Below are positions 32,484-39,805 of a DNA stretch of 40,622 nt, in pieces. Numbering within the stretch: position 1 is the stretch's first letter; each line of letters opens with the position of its first letter. The position numbers were made by a program, and so were the translations under genes. The notes beneath the pieces were generated by a model, which worked only from the letters and a program-made list of their open reading frames with translations, was not told the DNA's origin and ran no database searches. Source of the DNA: VRUE01 sp035260485 (GTDB taxonomy: Bacteria > Actinomycetota > Thermoleophilia > Solirubrobacterales > 70-9); contig DATFVC010000059.1 of assembly GCA_035260485.1 (NCBI GenBank), forward strand, positions 1 to 40,622, written 5' to 3'.

Positions 32484-33170
32484 TCACTCCCAGAGGTCGG
32501 CTGGCAGCAAGCCTTCCCCGTCGAGCTTTTGCAGATGAGCCTCCATCACGAGGGCGGCAGCAGAGCGAAGCTCGGCGGGAACGTCGGCCCAAGCCTCGGC
32601 CAGCAACGCTTGCTTGGAGCGCTCGCCCCGCTCCAGGGCAGCGAGCAGGCGACGCTCGCGCATCTCGCGGTGCTCGACGTACTCGGCCAGCTTCGCCGCG
32701 GGGTCGGTGACCCAGGGGCCGTGGCCGGGGCAGATCAGCTCGATCGGCTCGCCCTGCAGCAGCCGCAGCGACTCCATGTAAGCGGCAAGCGAACCGCCGT
32801 CTGGCGGGACGAAGGTCGATCCTTCTCCCAGCACCAGGTCACCGCTGAAGCAGACCCCGTCCCCGCTCAGAAAGCAGACGTGGTCGGCGGCGTGACCTGG
32901 AGTTGCGAGAGCGCGCAGGCCGCTGTGCTCCTCTCCGTCGCCTGGGAGCACCGCCTTGACCCCAAGCCGATCCGCCCCGGCGGCATGGTCGCCGTGGCTG
33001 TGGGTGAGCAGCACCAGCCCGATCCCACCGCGCTCCCCGGCAGCAGCGCGCACCGCGTCGATGTGACCGGCATCGTCGGGACCCGGATCGATCACCACAC
33101 ACGGATCGGACCCGTAGAGGTAGGTGTTGGTGCCGGCCAGGGTCATCGGGCCCGGGTTGGGGGCCGTCAG
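32484..33170 (-). CDS. MBL-fold metallo-hydrolase (LACTB2/glyoxalase II-like), probable CTG start
   Basis: HSHGDHAAG supplies the zinc-binding HxHxDH set; other metal ligands are in TPGHAADHVCF, FSGDLVLG and CPGHGPWV. The C-terminal winged-helix-like region (MRERRLLAALERGERSKQALLAEAW) matches LACTB2-type proteins. The first ATG is at 33146, but the conserved family start APNPGPMTLAGTNTYL lies partly upstream of it. The frame is open to a TAG near 33214 and has no ATG or GTG there. A CTG at 33170 lies 9 bases after GGAG (33180-33183), so I place the start there, giving 228 residues instead of 220. It follows the PafBC-like gene by 31 bases. Confidence 0.82.
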   Translation of the reverse strand: MTAPNPGPMTLAGTNTYLYGSDPCVVIDPGPDDAGHIDAVRAAAGERGGIGLVLLTHSHGDHAAGADRLGVKAVLPGDGEEHSGLRALATPGHAADHVCFLSGDGVCFSGDLVLGEGSTFVPPDGGSLAAYMESLRLLQGEPIELICPGHGPWVTDPAAKLAEYVEHREMRERRLLAALERGERSKQALLAEAWADVPAELRSAAALVMEAHLQKLDGEGLLPADLWE

Positions 33171-33201
33171 CCGCCCTATCTCCGGGCGCCCGGGCGCCGT
33201 C

Positions 33202-35262
33202 TCAAGCAGCGCTCGCCGCTACCTCGGCGGCGATCGCCTCGCGCGCCTCATCCGGCTCCAGCACGACGAGGTCGCCGGCGCCGCGCAGGATCTCCCGCAC
33301 CAGCCAAGAGGTGCCGGCGTAGGGCAGCTCGACGACGACGGCGCCGTCGGCCAGCTCCTCGACCACGGTGCGCTCCTCGCGCAGCCAGCGGGCCCGCTCC
33401 GGCGAGACCCAGACGCGAGCGACCTGGGCGGTCGGCACCTCGCCGTCGGTCATCCAGCCCTCGACCCCGGCAAGCTCTTCGACCTCCCGTCGCGGCTCAT
33501 AGCTCTCACCGCTGGTGACCGCCTCCTTGACCCGGTCGAGCTTGAAGTGGCGGACCCCCTCTTTGGTCAGGTCGTAGCACTCGACGTACCAGCCCTCGCG
33601 CCCGTTCTCGAGCCGGTAGGGCTCGACCCGGCGCTTGGTGAACTGGTCCTCGTTCTCCTTGTAGTACTGGATCTCCAGCACACGGCGCCCGCCGATCGCC
33701 TCGTTGACCACCCGCGCCACCTCGGTGTCGCCGCCGCTGCCGGCGGCGATCTCCAGGCCCTCCTCGGAGGGGTCGTGGCCGAGCGCCTTGATGATCTTCT
33801 CGCGGGCGCTCTGCAGGCCGCCCTGGGGCAGGTGGTCGCCGAAAAGGTCGATAGCGGCGACCAGCGCCTTCGCCTCCAGCGGCAGCAGCCGCGCCGGGCG
33901 GGCGAAGTTGTCACCGTAGGGCTCGGAGTCGACCTCGATCTCGTCGCCCAGAATTTCGGCGTAGAGGACGTAGGTGCCGCCACCGAAGTTGACGACGTTG
34001 AGCAGGTCGATGTCCTCCTGCAGCTCCTCGCCGGTCAGCTCGAGCCGCTGCCTCAGGTCGGAGACGCGCAACCGCTCGCCTTTCTTGGCCGAGTCGATAA
34101 GCATGCCGGCGAGAGTGACGAGGCGGGCAAAACGCTCGGGGCGGATCGCCGCCTCGCCCCGGCCGTTGCTGCGCGCGCGCGGCGGCGCCTCGCGCAGCGG
34201 GCGGTCGATTACGTCAGCGGGCTCGAAGTCGCTGCGGTGACGATCGTGGAGCAGGTCGAGGCGCTCGCGCGCTTCTCCGCACAGCTCCTCCGGCTCCAGC
34301 ACCTCGGCATTCTGGCGCCAGCGCAGCACCCAGGCGATCAGCTCGCGCGGCGAAGCGTAGTCGGTCTCGAAGACCGAGCCCTTGCCGGGCGCGTCGTCGG
34401 CCTTGCGCGCTGGGCGCAGCTCGCCGTAGGCGCGGAAGTCGCGCTCGATCAGCCAGGCGATGCGGTCGCGGACGAAGATCTTCGCCGTGCCGCGGATCTC
34501 CCCCAGCTGCCAGTCGGCGCGCTGGCCGTAGTCGCGGCGATCGAAGTTCTCGGGCGGTGAGAAGTCGTGCTCGGCCTTGGAGGCGTAGCCGACCTTGCCC
34601 TGGATGCGGGAGAGGCGGAAGACGCGAACAGCGTCGCGCTCGTGCGAGTGGCCGATCAAGTAGAACTGGCCGGAGCGAAAGACCAGGTGGAAGGGATCGA
34701 CCTTGCGCTTCTCGGTCTCGTCGCGCTCCATCGTGTAGTAGGTGAACTCGATCGTCTTGCGGCGGGAGATCGCCGTCTCGATCTTGGAGAGACGCTGCGA
34801 GAGGTCACGGCCTCCCGCCGAAGCCGTCATCGCCATCTCGACCGGCGCCCGGTCCCCCTCGCTGATCGGGTTCGGGTGTCCCCAGGCGACCTGCTGTAGG
34901 GCGAGGCGCAGCGGCTCGGCGTAGGCGAAGCCGCCATCGGTGAGCAGCGAGAGCGCCGTGCTCAGCGAGGCCAGCTCGTCGTCGGAGAACTTGATCGCGT
35001 CGAGGTAGAAGTTCTCCGGTGGCAGCGAGTAGAGCTCCGCCTCGAAGAAGCCCTCTCCCGGTTTCTCCACCCCCAGCTGTATGCCGAGGCTCTCGAGCTC
35101 GGCGCGGTCGGCGTAGAAGCGGCGCGCAAAGGCGTCGTCGTTCATGTCGCTGTAGCCCTCCACCTCGCGCTTGATCTCCAGAGCCGAGACCGGCCTCCCC
35201 TGGGCCATCAGGAAGGAGATAAGCGAGAGCTGGCGGATCAGCTTCTCGGTGTCCTTGGCCAC
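33202..35262 (-). CDS. pafBC: Fused PafB-PafC-type WYL-domain transcriptional regulator
   Basis: 686 residues in two homologous halves. Each half has an N-terminal winged-helix region (half 1: EKLIRQLSLISFLMAQGRPVSALEIKREV, cited by LISFLMAQGR; half 2: RFARLVTLAGMLIDSAKKGERLRVSDLRQRL) and a central WYL domain (IEFTYYTMERDETEKRKVDPFHLVFRSGQFYLIGHSHER and LEIQYYKENEDQFTKRRVEPYRLENGREGWYVECYDL), followed by a WCX extension. PafB and PafC are separate but adjacent genes in mycobacteria, where they activate the DNA-damage response; fused forms are known in some actinobacteria. The start is GTG 35262, six bases after a TATCCT -10-like box (35274-35269), so it may be leaderless. Confidence 0.88.
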   Translation of the reverse strand: MAKDTEKLIRQLSLISFLMAQGRPVSALEIKREVEGYSDMNDDAFARRFYADRAELESLGIQLGVEKPGEGFFEAELYSLPPENFYLDAIKFSDDELASLSTALSLLTDGGFAYAEPLRLALQQVAWGHPNPISEGDRAPVEMAMTASAGGRDLSQRLSKIETAISRRKTIEFTYYTMERDETEKRKVDPFHLVFRSGQFYLIGHSHERDAVRVFRLSRIQGKVGYASKAEHDFSPPENFDRRDYGQRADWQLGEIRGTAKIFVRDRIAWLIERDFRAYGELRPARKADDAPGKGSVFETDYASPRELIAWVLRWRQNAEVLEPEELCGEARERLDLLHDRHRSDFEPADVIDRPLREAPPRARSNGRGEAAIRPERFARLVTLAGMLIDSAKKGERLRVSDLRQRLELTGEELQEDIDLLNVVNFGGGTYVLYAEILGDEIEVDSEPYGDNFARPARLLPLEAKALVAAIDLFGDHLPQGGLQSAREKIIKALGHDPSEEGLEIAAGSGGDTEVARVVNEAIGGRRVLEIQYYKENEDQFTKRRVEPYRLENGREGWYVECYDLTKEGVRHFKLDRVKEAVTSGESYEPRREVEELAGVEGWMTDGEVPTAQVARVWVSPERARWLREERTVVEELADGAVVVELPYAGTSWLVREILRGAGDLVVLEPDEAREAIAAEVAASAA

Positions 35263-35358
35263 GAGCCCAGGATAGTGACGGTGACCGGCCGAGCCCCCCG
35301 CCGAAACCGCCGGAAAGCCGCATTTTGGCCCTTTCTAGCGGGATAGAGTGCAGTCGGC

Positions 35359-35676
35359 ATGGACATCCTTCGCAACCTCTTCGGCAACGTCACCTCCGGG
35401 CTCATCCGCCTGGCGGTCACCGGAGGCATCCTCTTCCTGGCCTACCTGTTCATCGTCAAGCCGGTCTTGGACACGACCAACGAGGCATTTCACTCGAGCG
35501 GCCTCGATCAGATCGGCAAGACCCTCAACACGGTCAACGTCCAGGTCCAACGGGAGATTCGCCGCTCGTTCAAGGTGACCAAGTCACAAGGCGGCAACCC
35601 GCAGCGGCTGATCCACTGCGTCAAGCACGCGCACCAGAACATCGAGCGAATCGAACGCTGCACTCGGCGGTTCTAG
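35359..35676 (+). CDS. Small single-pass membrane protein, unknown function
   Basis: 105 residues. After a short amphipathic start (MDILRNLFGNVTSGLIRLAV) comes one membrane helix at about residues 20-37 (TGGILFLAYLFIVKPVL). A charged, mostly helical part follows, with two Cys late in the chain (LIHCVKHAHQNIERIERCTRRF). A TAGAGT -10-like box at 35344-35349 lies 9 bases before the ATG, so translation is probably leaderless or nearly so. It lies between the divergent PafBC gene and the convergent YhaM-like gene (10 bases between stops). I do not recognise the family. Confidence 0.7.
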   Translation: MDILRNLFGNVTSGLIRLAVTGGILFLAYLFIVKPVLDTTNEAFHSSGLDQIGKTLNTVNVQVQREIRRSFKVTKSQGGNPQRLIHCVKHAHQNIERIERCTRRF

Positions 35677-35686
35677 GAGCGACGGG

Positions 35687-36682
35687 TCAGGCCGCTTGGC
35701 GCTGGCCGAAGTAAGCCGAGCCCGAGAGAGCCCGGTCGAAGCCAGACCAGGACTCCCCCGCCGGCAGCTGGCGCTCGAGGCGGTCGAAGCTGCCGAGGCG
35801 GCCGCCGAGGTTGTCGATCATGTGGACGAGGACCGCCTCGCGGGTGGCGGGGACGACCGGGGAGCCGTGCTCGAGCGAGCCGTGGTGGCTGAGGATGATG
35901 TGGAGGACGGCCTGGCAGAGCGCGGGGTCGAAGCCGGGGATCTCCTCGATCTGGCGACGGACCAGGTAGTAGCCGAGCGGGATCTCGCCCTGCAGGCGGC
36001 CGGCGTCGGTGAGGTCGATCGCCAGCGGATCGTCGTTATAGGCCTCTGTCTTGCCGATGTCGTGCAGGAGGGCGCCGGTGACGGCGATATCGCGGTCGAT
36101 CCCGGGGAAGAAGTTGGCGGCGGCGCTGACCGCCTGCGCGACAGAGAGCGTGTGCTCGAGCAGCCCGTGGCGGTAGGCCTGGTGGTAGACCTTCGCCGCC
36201 GGCGCGTCGCGGAAGCGGGCCCAGGTCTCGGCGCCCTCGGCGAAGAAGGAGTCGAGCAGCAGGCGCAACTGCGGGTCCTGGACCGTCGCCAGCAACGAGC
36301 GCAGATCAGCCTCCAGCAGCTCCAGCGAGACCTCGGACTCGGCCGCCAGTTCCTCCGGCTCGTACTCGCCCAGCTCCGCCTCGCGCAACTCGGCGACCTT
36401 GATCTTCGACCCCCAGCGCTCGCTGATCTCGAAGACGCCGGTGACGAAGACGGGGATGCCGGGGGCCGAGGCCGCGTAGCGCGCCTCCGCGTCCTCCCAG
36501 GAGACCGCCTCGGCCGTGCCGCTGGCGTCGCCGACCGACAGCCGCAGCCAGGGCTCGCCGTTGCGCTTGCGGCGCAGCTCGCGCTCGCGCACCGCGTAGA
36601 CGCCACGCAGGCGCTGGCCGTCCTCCAGGTCGCGCAGCGCCACTCTTTCGGGTGGGGTCGGGATCGCCGTCTGCTCAGCCAT
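35687..36682 (-). CDS. YhaM-like 3'-5' exoribonuclease: OB fold plus HD domain
   Basis: 331 residues from ATG 36682. The N-terminal 100 residues form an OB-fold nucleic-acid-binding domain (LRGVYAVRERELRRKRNGEPWLRLSVGDASGTAEAVSWED, cited by LRLSVGDASG). The HD domain follows from about residue 165: YRHGLLEHTLSVAQAV, then GALLHDIGKTEAY with the metal-binding His-Asp, and LSHHGSLEHGSP with further His ligands. This order is that of YhaM/CBF1 exoribonucleases. An in-frame ATG at 36757 lies inside the hairpin at 36742-36780 and adds 25 residues that do not look like the family, so I prefer 36682. Confidence 0.88.
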   Translation of the reverse strand: MAEQTAIPTPPERVALRDLEDGQRLRGVYAVRERELRRKRNGEPWLRLSVGDASGTAEAVSWEDAEARYAASAPGIPVFVTGVFEISERWGSKIKVAELREAELGEYEPEELAAESEVSLELLEADLRSLLATVQDPQLRLLLDSFFAEGAETWARFRDAPAAKVYHQAYRHGLLEHTLSVAQAVSAAANFFPGIDRDIAVTGALLHDIGKTEAYNDDPLAIDLTDAGRLQGEIPLGYYLVRRQIEEIPGFDPALCQAVLHIILSHHGSLEHGSPVVPATREAVLVHMIDNLGGRLGSFDRLERQLPAGESWSGFDRALSGSAYFGQRQAA

Positions 36683-36741
36683 CTCGTGACTCAAGTTAGA
36701 GACGAAAGCGGACGGCTCGGCTCCGCACCTCAGTCCGACGA

Positions 36742-36780
36742 GCGCCGCGTTTTCCATCCCTGAGATGAAAAACGCGGCGC
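36742..36780 (-). terminator. Hairpin downstream of the DUF190 gene, likely terminator
   Basis: GCGCCGCGTTTTCCATC (36742-36758) and GATGAAAAACGCGGCGC (36764-36780) pair with one mismatch around a five-base loop. It starts four bases after the stop of the minus-strand DUF190 gene. A clear U tract after the stem is missing, so it may be a weak or non-canonical terminator; it also argues against translation of the YhaM-like gene starting within it. Confidence 0.55.
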
Positions 36781-36783
36781 GCG

Positions 36784-37815
36784 TCAGCAGACCCGTGCCA
36801 CCGGAACCGTCTCGGCGGTGACCAGCCCCGTTTCTCCGGTTAGCTCCGCCGCGATCTCGTACCAGCGCCGGCTGCGTTCCGGAGTGTCGACGACGGTGAT
36901 CGCGATCGGGACGCGGCGGCGCAGGGCCAGCAGGCGGTCGCCATGGGGAGCGTGGTCGCCGTGGTAGCCCCAGACCCCGCGCAGCGCCGTCGCGCCCGCG
37001 GCCCCCTCGGCCCGCAGGCGGCGGACCAGCTCTATATAGAGGGAGCGGCCGCCGTGCTCGGACCCCTCCGAGCAGTAGACGCCGAGCTTGGTCCAGGGCC
37101 CGCGGCCGGTGGCGTCGCCGTTGGGCATCGGCGGGGGGCCCGCCAGCTCGGCGCCGTCGCGCCGGCAGACCCGGACGGCCTCGAGGGTGGCCAGCGGCGG
37201 CTCGTCTTCGCTCTCCAGCTCGGCCAGCGCGGTGGCGATCCTTGCGCGCTCGCCAACCGCGACGACGATCGTCGGCACCCAGCCGTTGAAGGAGAAGAAG
37301 CGGGCACGAAGGCGACGACCGCTCGCGGCCCCGTCGACGCCGACCAGCGCGGTCGCGCCGGCGACCCCGTGACGGTGCAGCGCCGCGACCACGGCGACGT
37401 GCGCCGGAGCGCCGGAGCGCCGGGCCCGCCGTCCCGCGTAGACGGTCAGCTTCACCTCGTCGTGGGGCTCGTCCAGCGGCCCGTGGGCGGCACCGGCAAA
37501 GCGCGCCCGCTCCAGGGTCAGCAACCCACCGGAGGCGATCTCGGCCACCTCCGCCGCGACCGGCTCGATCCGCTCGCGGCGGTCGACCGCGGTGGCGAGA
37601 AGCGGCAGGTCCTCGGAGAGCGAGAGCAGGCGGTCGGCCTGCAGGAACCGCCGGGCCCCGAAGCCCTCCGCCCCGCGCAACAGGACTCCGGCCGCCAGCT
37701 CGCGGCGCTCGAAGAGGTCGAGGACGGCCTCGGAGAGGAAGCGGCCTTTGTGGCGATCGTGCTCGCCGAAATAGAAGCTGAGCTTGAGCGCGTCGCCCCC
37801 CGTCGCCGCGCTCAC
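36784..37815 (-). CDS. Triple DUF190 (PII-like) protein of the fluoride operon
   Basis: 343 residues made of three related units, at about 9-105, 120-217 and 240-342. Each opens with a beta-strand (LKLSFYFGEHDRHKGR, VKLTVYAGRRARRSG, TKLGVYCSEGSEHGGRS). The units continue with a helix, a G-A-T/RG segment (GVLLRGAEGFG, GATALVGVDG, GATALRGVWGYHG) and PxxxxxV strands. DUF190 proteins resemble the PII signalling fold and normally have one unit; they often sit next to crcB genes. PII proteins are trimers, so a three-unit chain could be a pre-fused trimer. It overlaps the upstream FluC gene by four bases and probably modulates or senses for the channel. That role is inference. Confidence 0.85.
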   Translation of the reverse strand: MSAATGGDALKLSFYFGEHDRHKGRFLSEAVLDLFERRELAAGVLLRGAEGFGARRFLQADRLLSLSEDLPLLATAVDRRERIEPVAAEVAEIASGGLLTLERARFAGAAHGPLDEPHDEVKLTVYAGRRARRSGAPAHVAVVAALHRHGVAGATALVGVDGAASGRRLRARFFSFNGWVPTIVVAVGERARIATALAELESEDEPPLATLEAVRVCRRDGAELAGPPPMPNGDATGRGPWTKLGVYCSEGSEHGGRSLYIELVRRLRAEGAAGATALRGVWGYHGDHAPHGDRLLALRRRVPIAITVVDTPERSRRWYEIAAELTGETGLVTAETVPVARVC

Positions 37816-38192
37816 AGGACGCCCCCGAGCCAGCGGCCGAGCGCCAGCGCCCCCAGCCCGGCGAGGAGCGAGAGGCCGAGGTTGAGCCAGAGCGAGCGCG
37901 CGTCGCCTGCCTCGCCGAGCCGCTGGGACTCGAACATCCAGGTCGAGAAGGTCGTGTAGGAGCCGAGGCCGCCGCCGGCGACGACCGTCAGCGCGGCGCC
38001 GTGCAGCGCGGCGCCGTGCAGCGCGGCGCCGGCGAGGAGGCCGAGGGCCACAGCGCCGCTGAGGTTGACCGCCAGGGTGCCCGCCGGGAAGGGGGCCCGC
38101 GACCGCTCGGAGATCGCCGCGTCGAGCAGGAACCGGGCCAGCGCCGCGGCGCCGCCGAGCAGCGCGACCGCGATCCAGGCGCCGGCGCTCAC
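37812..38192 (-). CDS. crcB: Fluoride channel subunit FluC/CrcB (second copy)
   Basis: 126 residues with four membrane helices, the size of FluC. LAVNLSGAVALGLLAG and GGGLGSYTTFSTWMFE are the family motifs, the second including the TM3 break and the TTFST segment next to the pore. It exports fluoride as a dimer. Paired FluC genes, as here, generally make heterodimers in which each subunit has kept a different pore. The gene contains a 15-bp tandem repeat (37991-38030) that adds LHGAA units between helices 2 and 3. Starts and stops overlap both neighbours by four bases. Confidence 0.92.
   Translation of the reverse strand: MSAGAWIAVALLGGAAALARFLLDAAISERSRAPFPAGTLAVNLSGAVALGLLAGAALHGAALHGAALTVVAGGGLGSYTTFSTWMFESQRLGEAGDARSLWLNLGLSLLAGLGALALGRWLGGVL
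37991..38030 (+). repeat. 15-bp tandem repeat inside a fluC gene
   Basis: The unit GCGCGGCGCCGTGCA is present at 37991-38005 and 38006-38020, and its first ten bases again at 38021-38030. Being a multiple of three, it keeps the frame and encodes repeated Ala-Leu-His-Gly-Ala on the minus strand. It is likely to vary in copy number by slippage. Confidence 0.85.
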
Positions 38193-38593
38193 CGGACCAG
38201 CCTCGTCCGCCGCACCGCGGCCGTTGCCAGGTGGACGCAGGCGAAGCCGCCGGCCAGGGTCGCCGAGGCGTAGGCGCCGGCGAGCCCGAGGTGGCCGGCG
38301 TCGAGCATGTCGAACAGCTCCAGCTGCAGGGTGGAGAAGGTGGTCAGCGCCCCGCAGAGGCCGGTGCCGAGGAACGGCCGCCGGTAGCTCGACGGCGGCA
38401 GCCGCTCCTGCAGCCGGGTGACGAAGTAGCCGAGCAGCAGCGCCCCGGCCATGTTGGCGGCGAAGGTCGCCCAGGGCCAGGCGTCGACGCCGTGCGGGGC
38501 CGCCCGCGCCAGCCCGACCCGCGCCAGCGCTCCCACCACCCCGCCCGCATAGATCGCCGCCAGCTCCCGTCGGTCGAGTCGCGGCAGTTGCAT
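38189..38593 (-). CDS. crcB: Fluoride channel subunit FluC/CrcB (first copy)
   Basis: 134 residues, four membrane helices. Motifs are FAANMAGALLLGYFVTRL and FLGTGLCGALTTFSTLQLEL, the latter with the conserved TTFST pore segment. It starts at ATG 38593 with AGGAGG ten bases upstream (38609-38604). It is the first gene of the fluoride operon and is preceded directly by a fluoride riboswitch, which fixes its function beyond the family match. It overlaps the second fluC by four bases, so the two subunits would be made in a coupled way, as expected for a heterodimer. Confidence 0.93.
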   Translation of the reverse strand: MQLPRLDRRELAAIYAGGVVGALARVGLARAAPHGVDAWPWATFAANMAGALLLGYFVTRLQERLPPSSYRRPFLGTGLCGALTTFSTLQLELFDMLDAGHLGLAGAYASATLAGGFACVHLATAAVRRTRLVR

Positions 38594-38627
38594 CTTGGGC
38601 GTGCCTCCTATCAGCGTCGGTGGACGT

Positions 38628-38684
38628 TGGTAGAGGCCATCAGCGGCCCGGAGCCGCGGTTATGAAGCGAGCCTCATCGCTCGG
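38628..38684 (-). ncRNA. Fluoride riboswitch (crcB motif)
   Basis: Read on the minus strand, GAGCGATGAGGCTCGC is followed by ATAACCGCGGC and then GGGCCGCTGATGGCCTCTACC. This matches the conserved crcB aptamer: GCGATGRGGC hairpin, the AAC pseudoknot partner, and the GCTGATGGCCTCTAC closing part. It closely resembles the well-known Thermotoga petrophila aptamer. It ends about 35 bases before the first fluC start and would raise expression when fluoride binds. A TATCCT -10-like box at 38695-38690 would start transcription just at its 5' end. Confidence 0.93.
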
Positions 38685-38720
38685 GCCGAAGGATAGACGT
38701 CGGCTGTATGGCTCGATTCA

Positions 38721-38749
38721 TTGAACTTCATCGATGAATGATCTAGGCT
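38721..38749 (+). promoter_or_regulatory. arsR promoter with embedded operator
   Basis: TTGAAC (38721-38726) and TAGGCT (38744-38749) are separated by 17 bases. Between them lies the perfect 12-base palindrome TTCATCGATGAA (38727-38738), and the wider region has ATTCAT...ATGAAT symmetry. Seven bases after the -10 box is the GTG start of arsR, implying a leaderless transcript. The palindrome fits an ArsR/SmtB-type operator, so the gene would repress itself and the operon until arsenite binds. Confidence 0.7.
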
Positions 38750-38756
38750 GCGGCCC

Positions 38757-39083
38757 GTGACGGACCTCCCGGTGATCGAGTGCTGCACGCCGCTGGCCGG
38801 CGCCTCGCTGTCGGAGGAGGGGGCCGCGGAGATGGAGGCGGTGCTGAAGGCGCTTGCCGACCGGCACCGGCTGCGCATCGTCAACCTGCTGCTGCGCGCC
38901 GGTGGCGAGCCGGTCTGCGTCTGCGAGGTGCAGCCGCTGCTCGACCTCTCGCAGGGGACCGTCAGCCACCACCTCAAGCAGCTGGTCGAGGCTGGGCTGA
39001 TCCGGCGCGAGGCCCGCGGCACCTACAGCTACTTCAGCCTGGTCCCGGGGGCCCTGGACTCCGTGCGCGAGGTCTTCTCCTGA
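38757..39083 (+). CDS. arsR: ArsR/SmtB-family arsenic-responsive repressor
   Basis: 108 residues from GTG 38757. A winged helix-turn-helix fills the centre: VLKALADRHRLRIVNLLLRAG, then LLDLSQGTVSHHLKQLVEAGLIRREARGTYSYF. Candidate metalloid ligands are the paired Cys near the N-terminus (IECCTPL, residues 8-9) and EPVCVCEVQ with Cys-Val-Cys ahead of the recognition helix, the CVC site being the classic ArsR arsenite site. It is the first gene of an arsR-aqpS-arsC operon; its stop overlaps the next start by one base (TGATG). The promoter and operator are described separately. Confidence 0.93.
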   Translation: MTDLPVIECCTPLAGASLSEEGAAEMEAVLKALADRHRLRIVNLLLRAGGEPVCVCEVQPLLDLSQGTVSHHLKQLVEAGLIRREARGTYSYFSLVPGALDSVREVFS

Positions 39084-39805
39084 TGGGGCGTCCCGACCTG
39101 GCCCGTCGCGCCGCCGCCGAGGGGATCGGCGCCTTCACGCTTGTCTTCGCGGGCTGCGGCGCGATCGTCACCGAGGCCGAGCATCCCGGCACCCTGGGCG
39201 CCGTCGGCATCGCGTTCGTCTTCGGCCTGGTGATCATGGCGATGGTCTACGCGACCGGCCACCTCTCCGGCGCCCACCTCAACCCGGCGGTCACGCTCGC
39301 CTTCACCCTCACCCGGCACCTGCCGGCCCGCGAGGCCGCCTCCTACATCGGCGCCCAGCTGCTTGGCGCGATCGCGGCGGCGGCGCTGCTGCTGGCGATC
39401 TGGCCGAGCGAGCCGGCGGCGCTGGGGACGACGCTGCCGACGGTCGGCGCCGGCAGCGCCTTCGCCTACGAGGCGATCCTCACCGCCTTCCTGATGTTCA
39501 CGATCATGGCCGTGGCCACCGACACCCGGGCCGTCGGGGCCGGCGCCGCGATCGCGATCGGCGGCGTGATCGGCCTTGACGCCCTCTTCGGCGGCCCGAT
39601 CACCGGCGCCTCGATGAACCCCGCCCGCTCGATCGGCCCCGCCCTCGTCTCCGGCACCTTCCACGACCTCTGGATCTACATAGCCGCCCCGGTGCTCGGC
39701 GCCGCCGTCGGCGCCCTCGCCTACCAGGCGGTCCGCGGCCGACGGGACGAAAGCGGGCCGGCATCTCCCGAAATCAGCCCATCGACCTCGGAGGCTGACG
39801 TCTGA
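39083..39805 (+). CDS. aqpS: Aquaglyceroporin/MIP channel of the arsenic operon (AqpS-like)
   Basis: 240 residues with six membrane helices and the two half-helix motifs of MIP channels: SGAHLNPAVTLAFTL near residue 63 and GASMNPARSIGPAL near residue 175. AEGIGAFTLVFAGCGAIV is the usual first helix. In arsenic operons such a channel lets arsenite formed by arsenate reductase flow out down its gradient, replacing ArsB or Acr3, as shown for AqpS of Sinorhizobium meliloti. No ArsB or Acr3 gene is present here, which agrees. It overlaps arsR and arsC by one base each (TGATG). Confidence 0.92.
   Translation: MGRPDLARRAAAEGIGAFTLVFAGCGAIVTEAEHPGTLGAVGIAFVFGLVIMAMVYATGHLSGAHLNPAVTLAFTLTRHLPAREAASYIGAQLLGAIAAAALLLAIWPSEPAALGTTLPTVGAGSAFAYEAILTAFLMFTIMAVATDTRAVGAGAAIAIGGVIGLDALFGGPITGASMNPARSIGPALVSGTFHDLWIYIAAPVLGAAVGALAYQAVRGRRDESGPASPEISPSTSEADV

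Noticed and set aside
36683..36757. N-terminal extension of the YhaM-like exoribonuclease from ATG 36757
   Set aside because: The codon lies in the hairpin after the DUF190 gene, and the added 25 residues do not resemble the OB-fold start.
37991..38030. Possible CRISPR-like array
   Set aside because: The 15-bp units are contiguous without spacers and lie in frame in a fluC gene. No CRISPR array was seen in the window.
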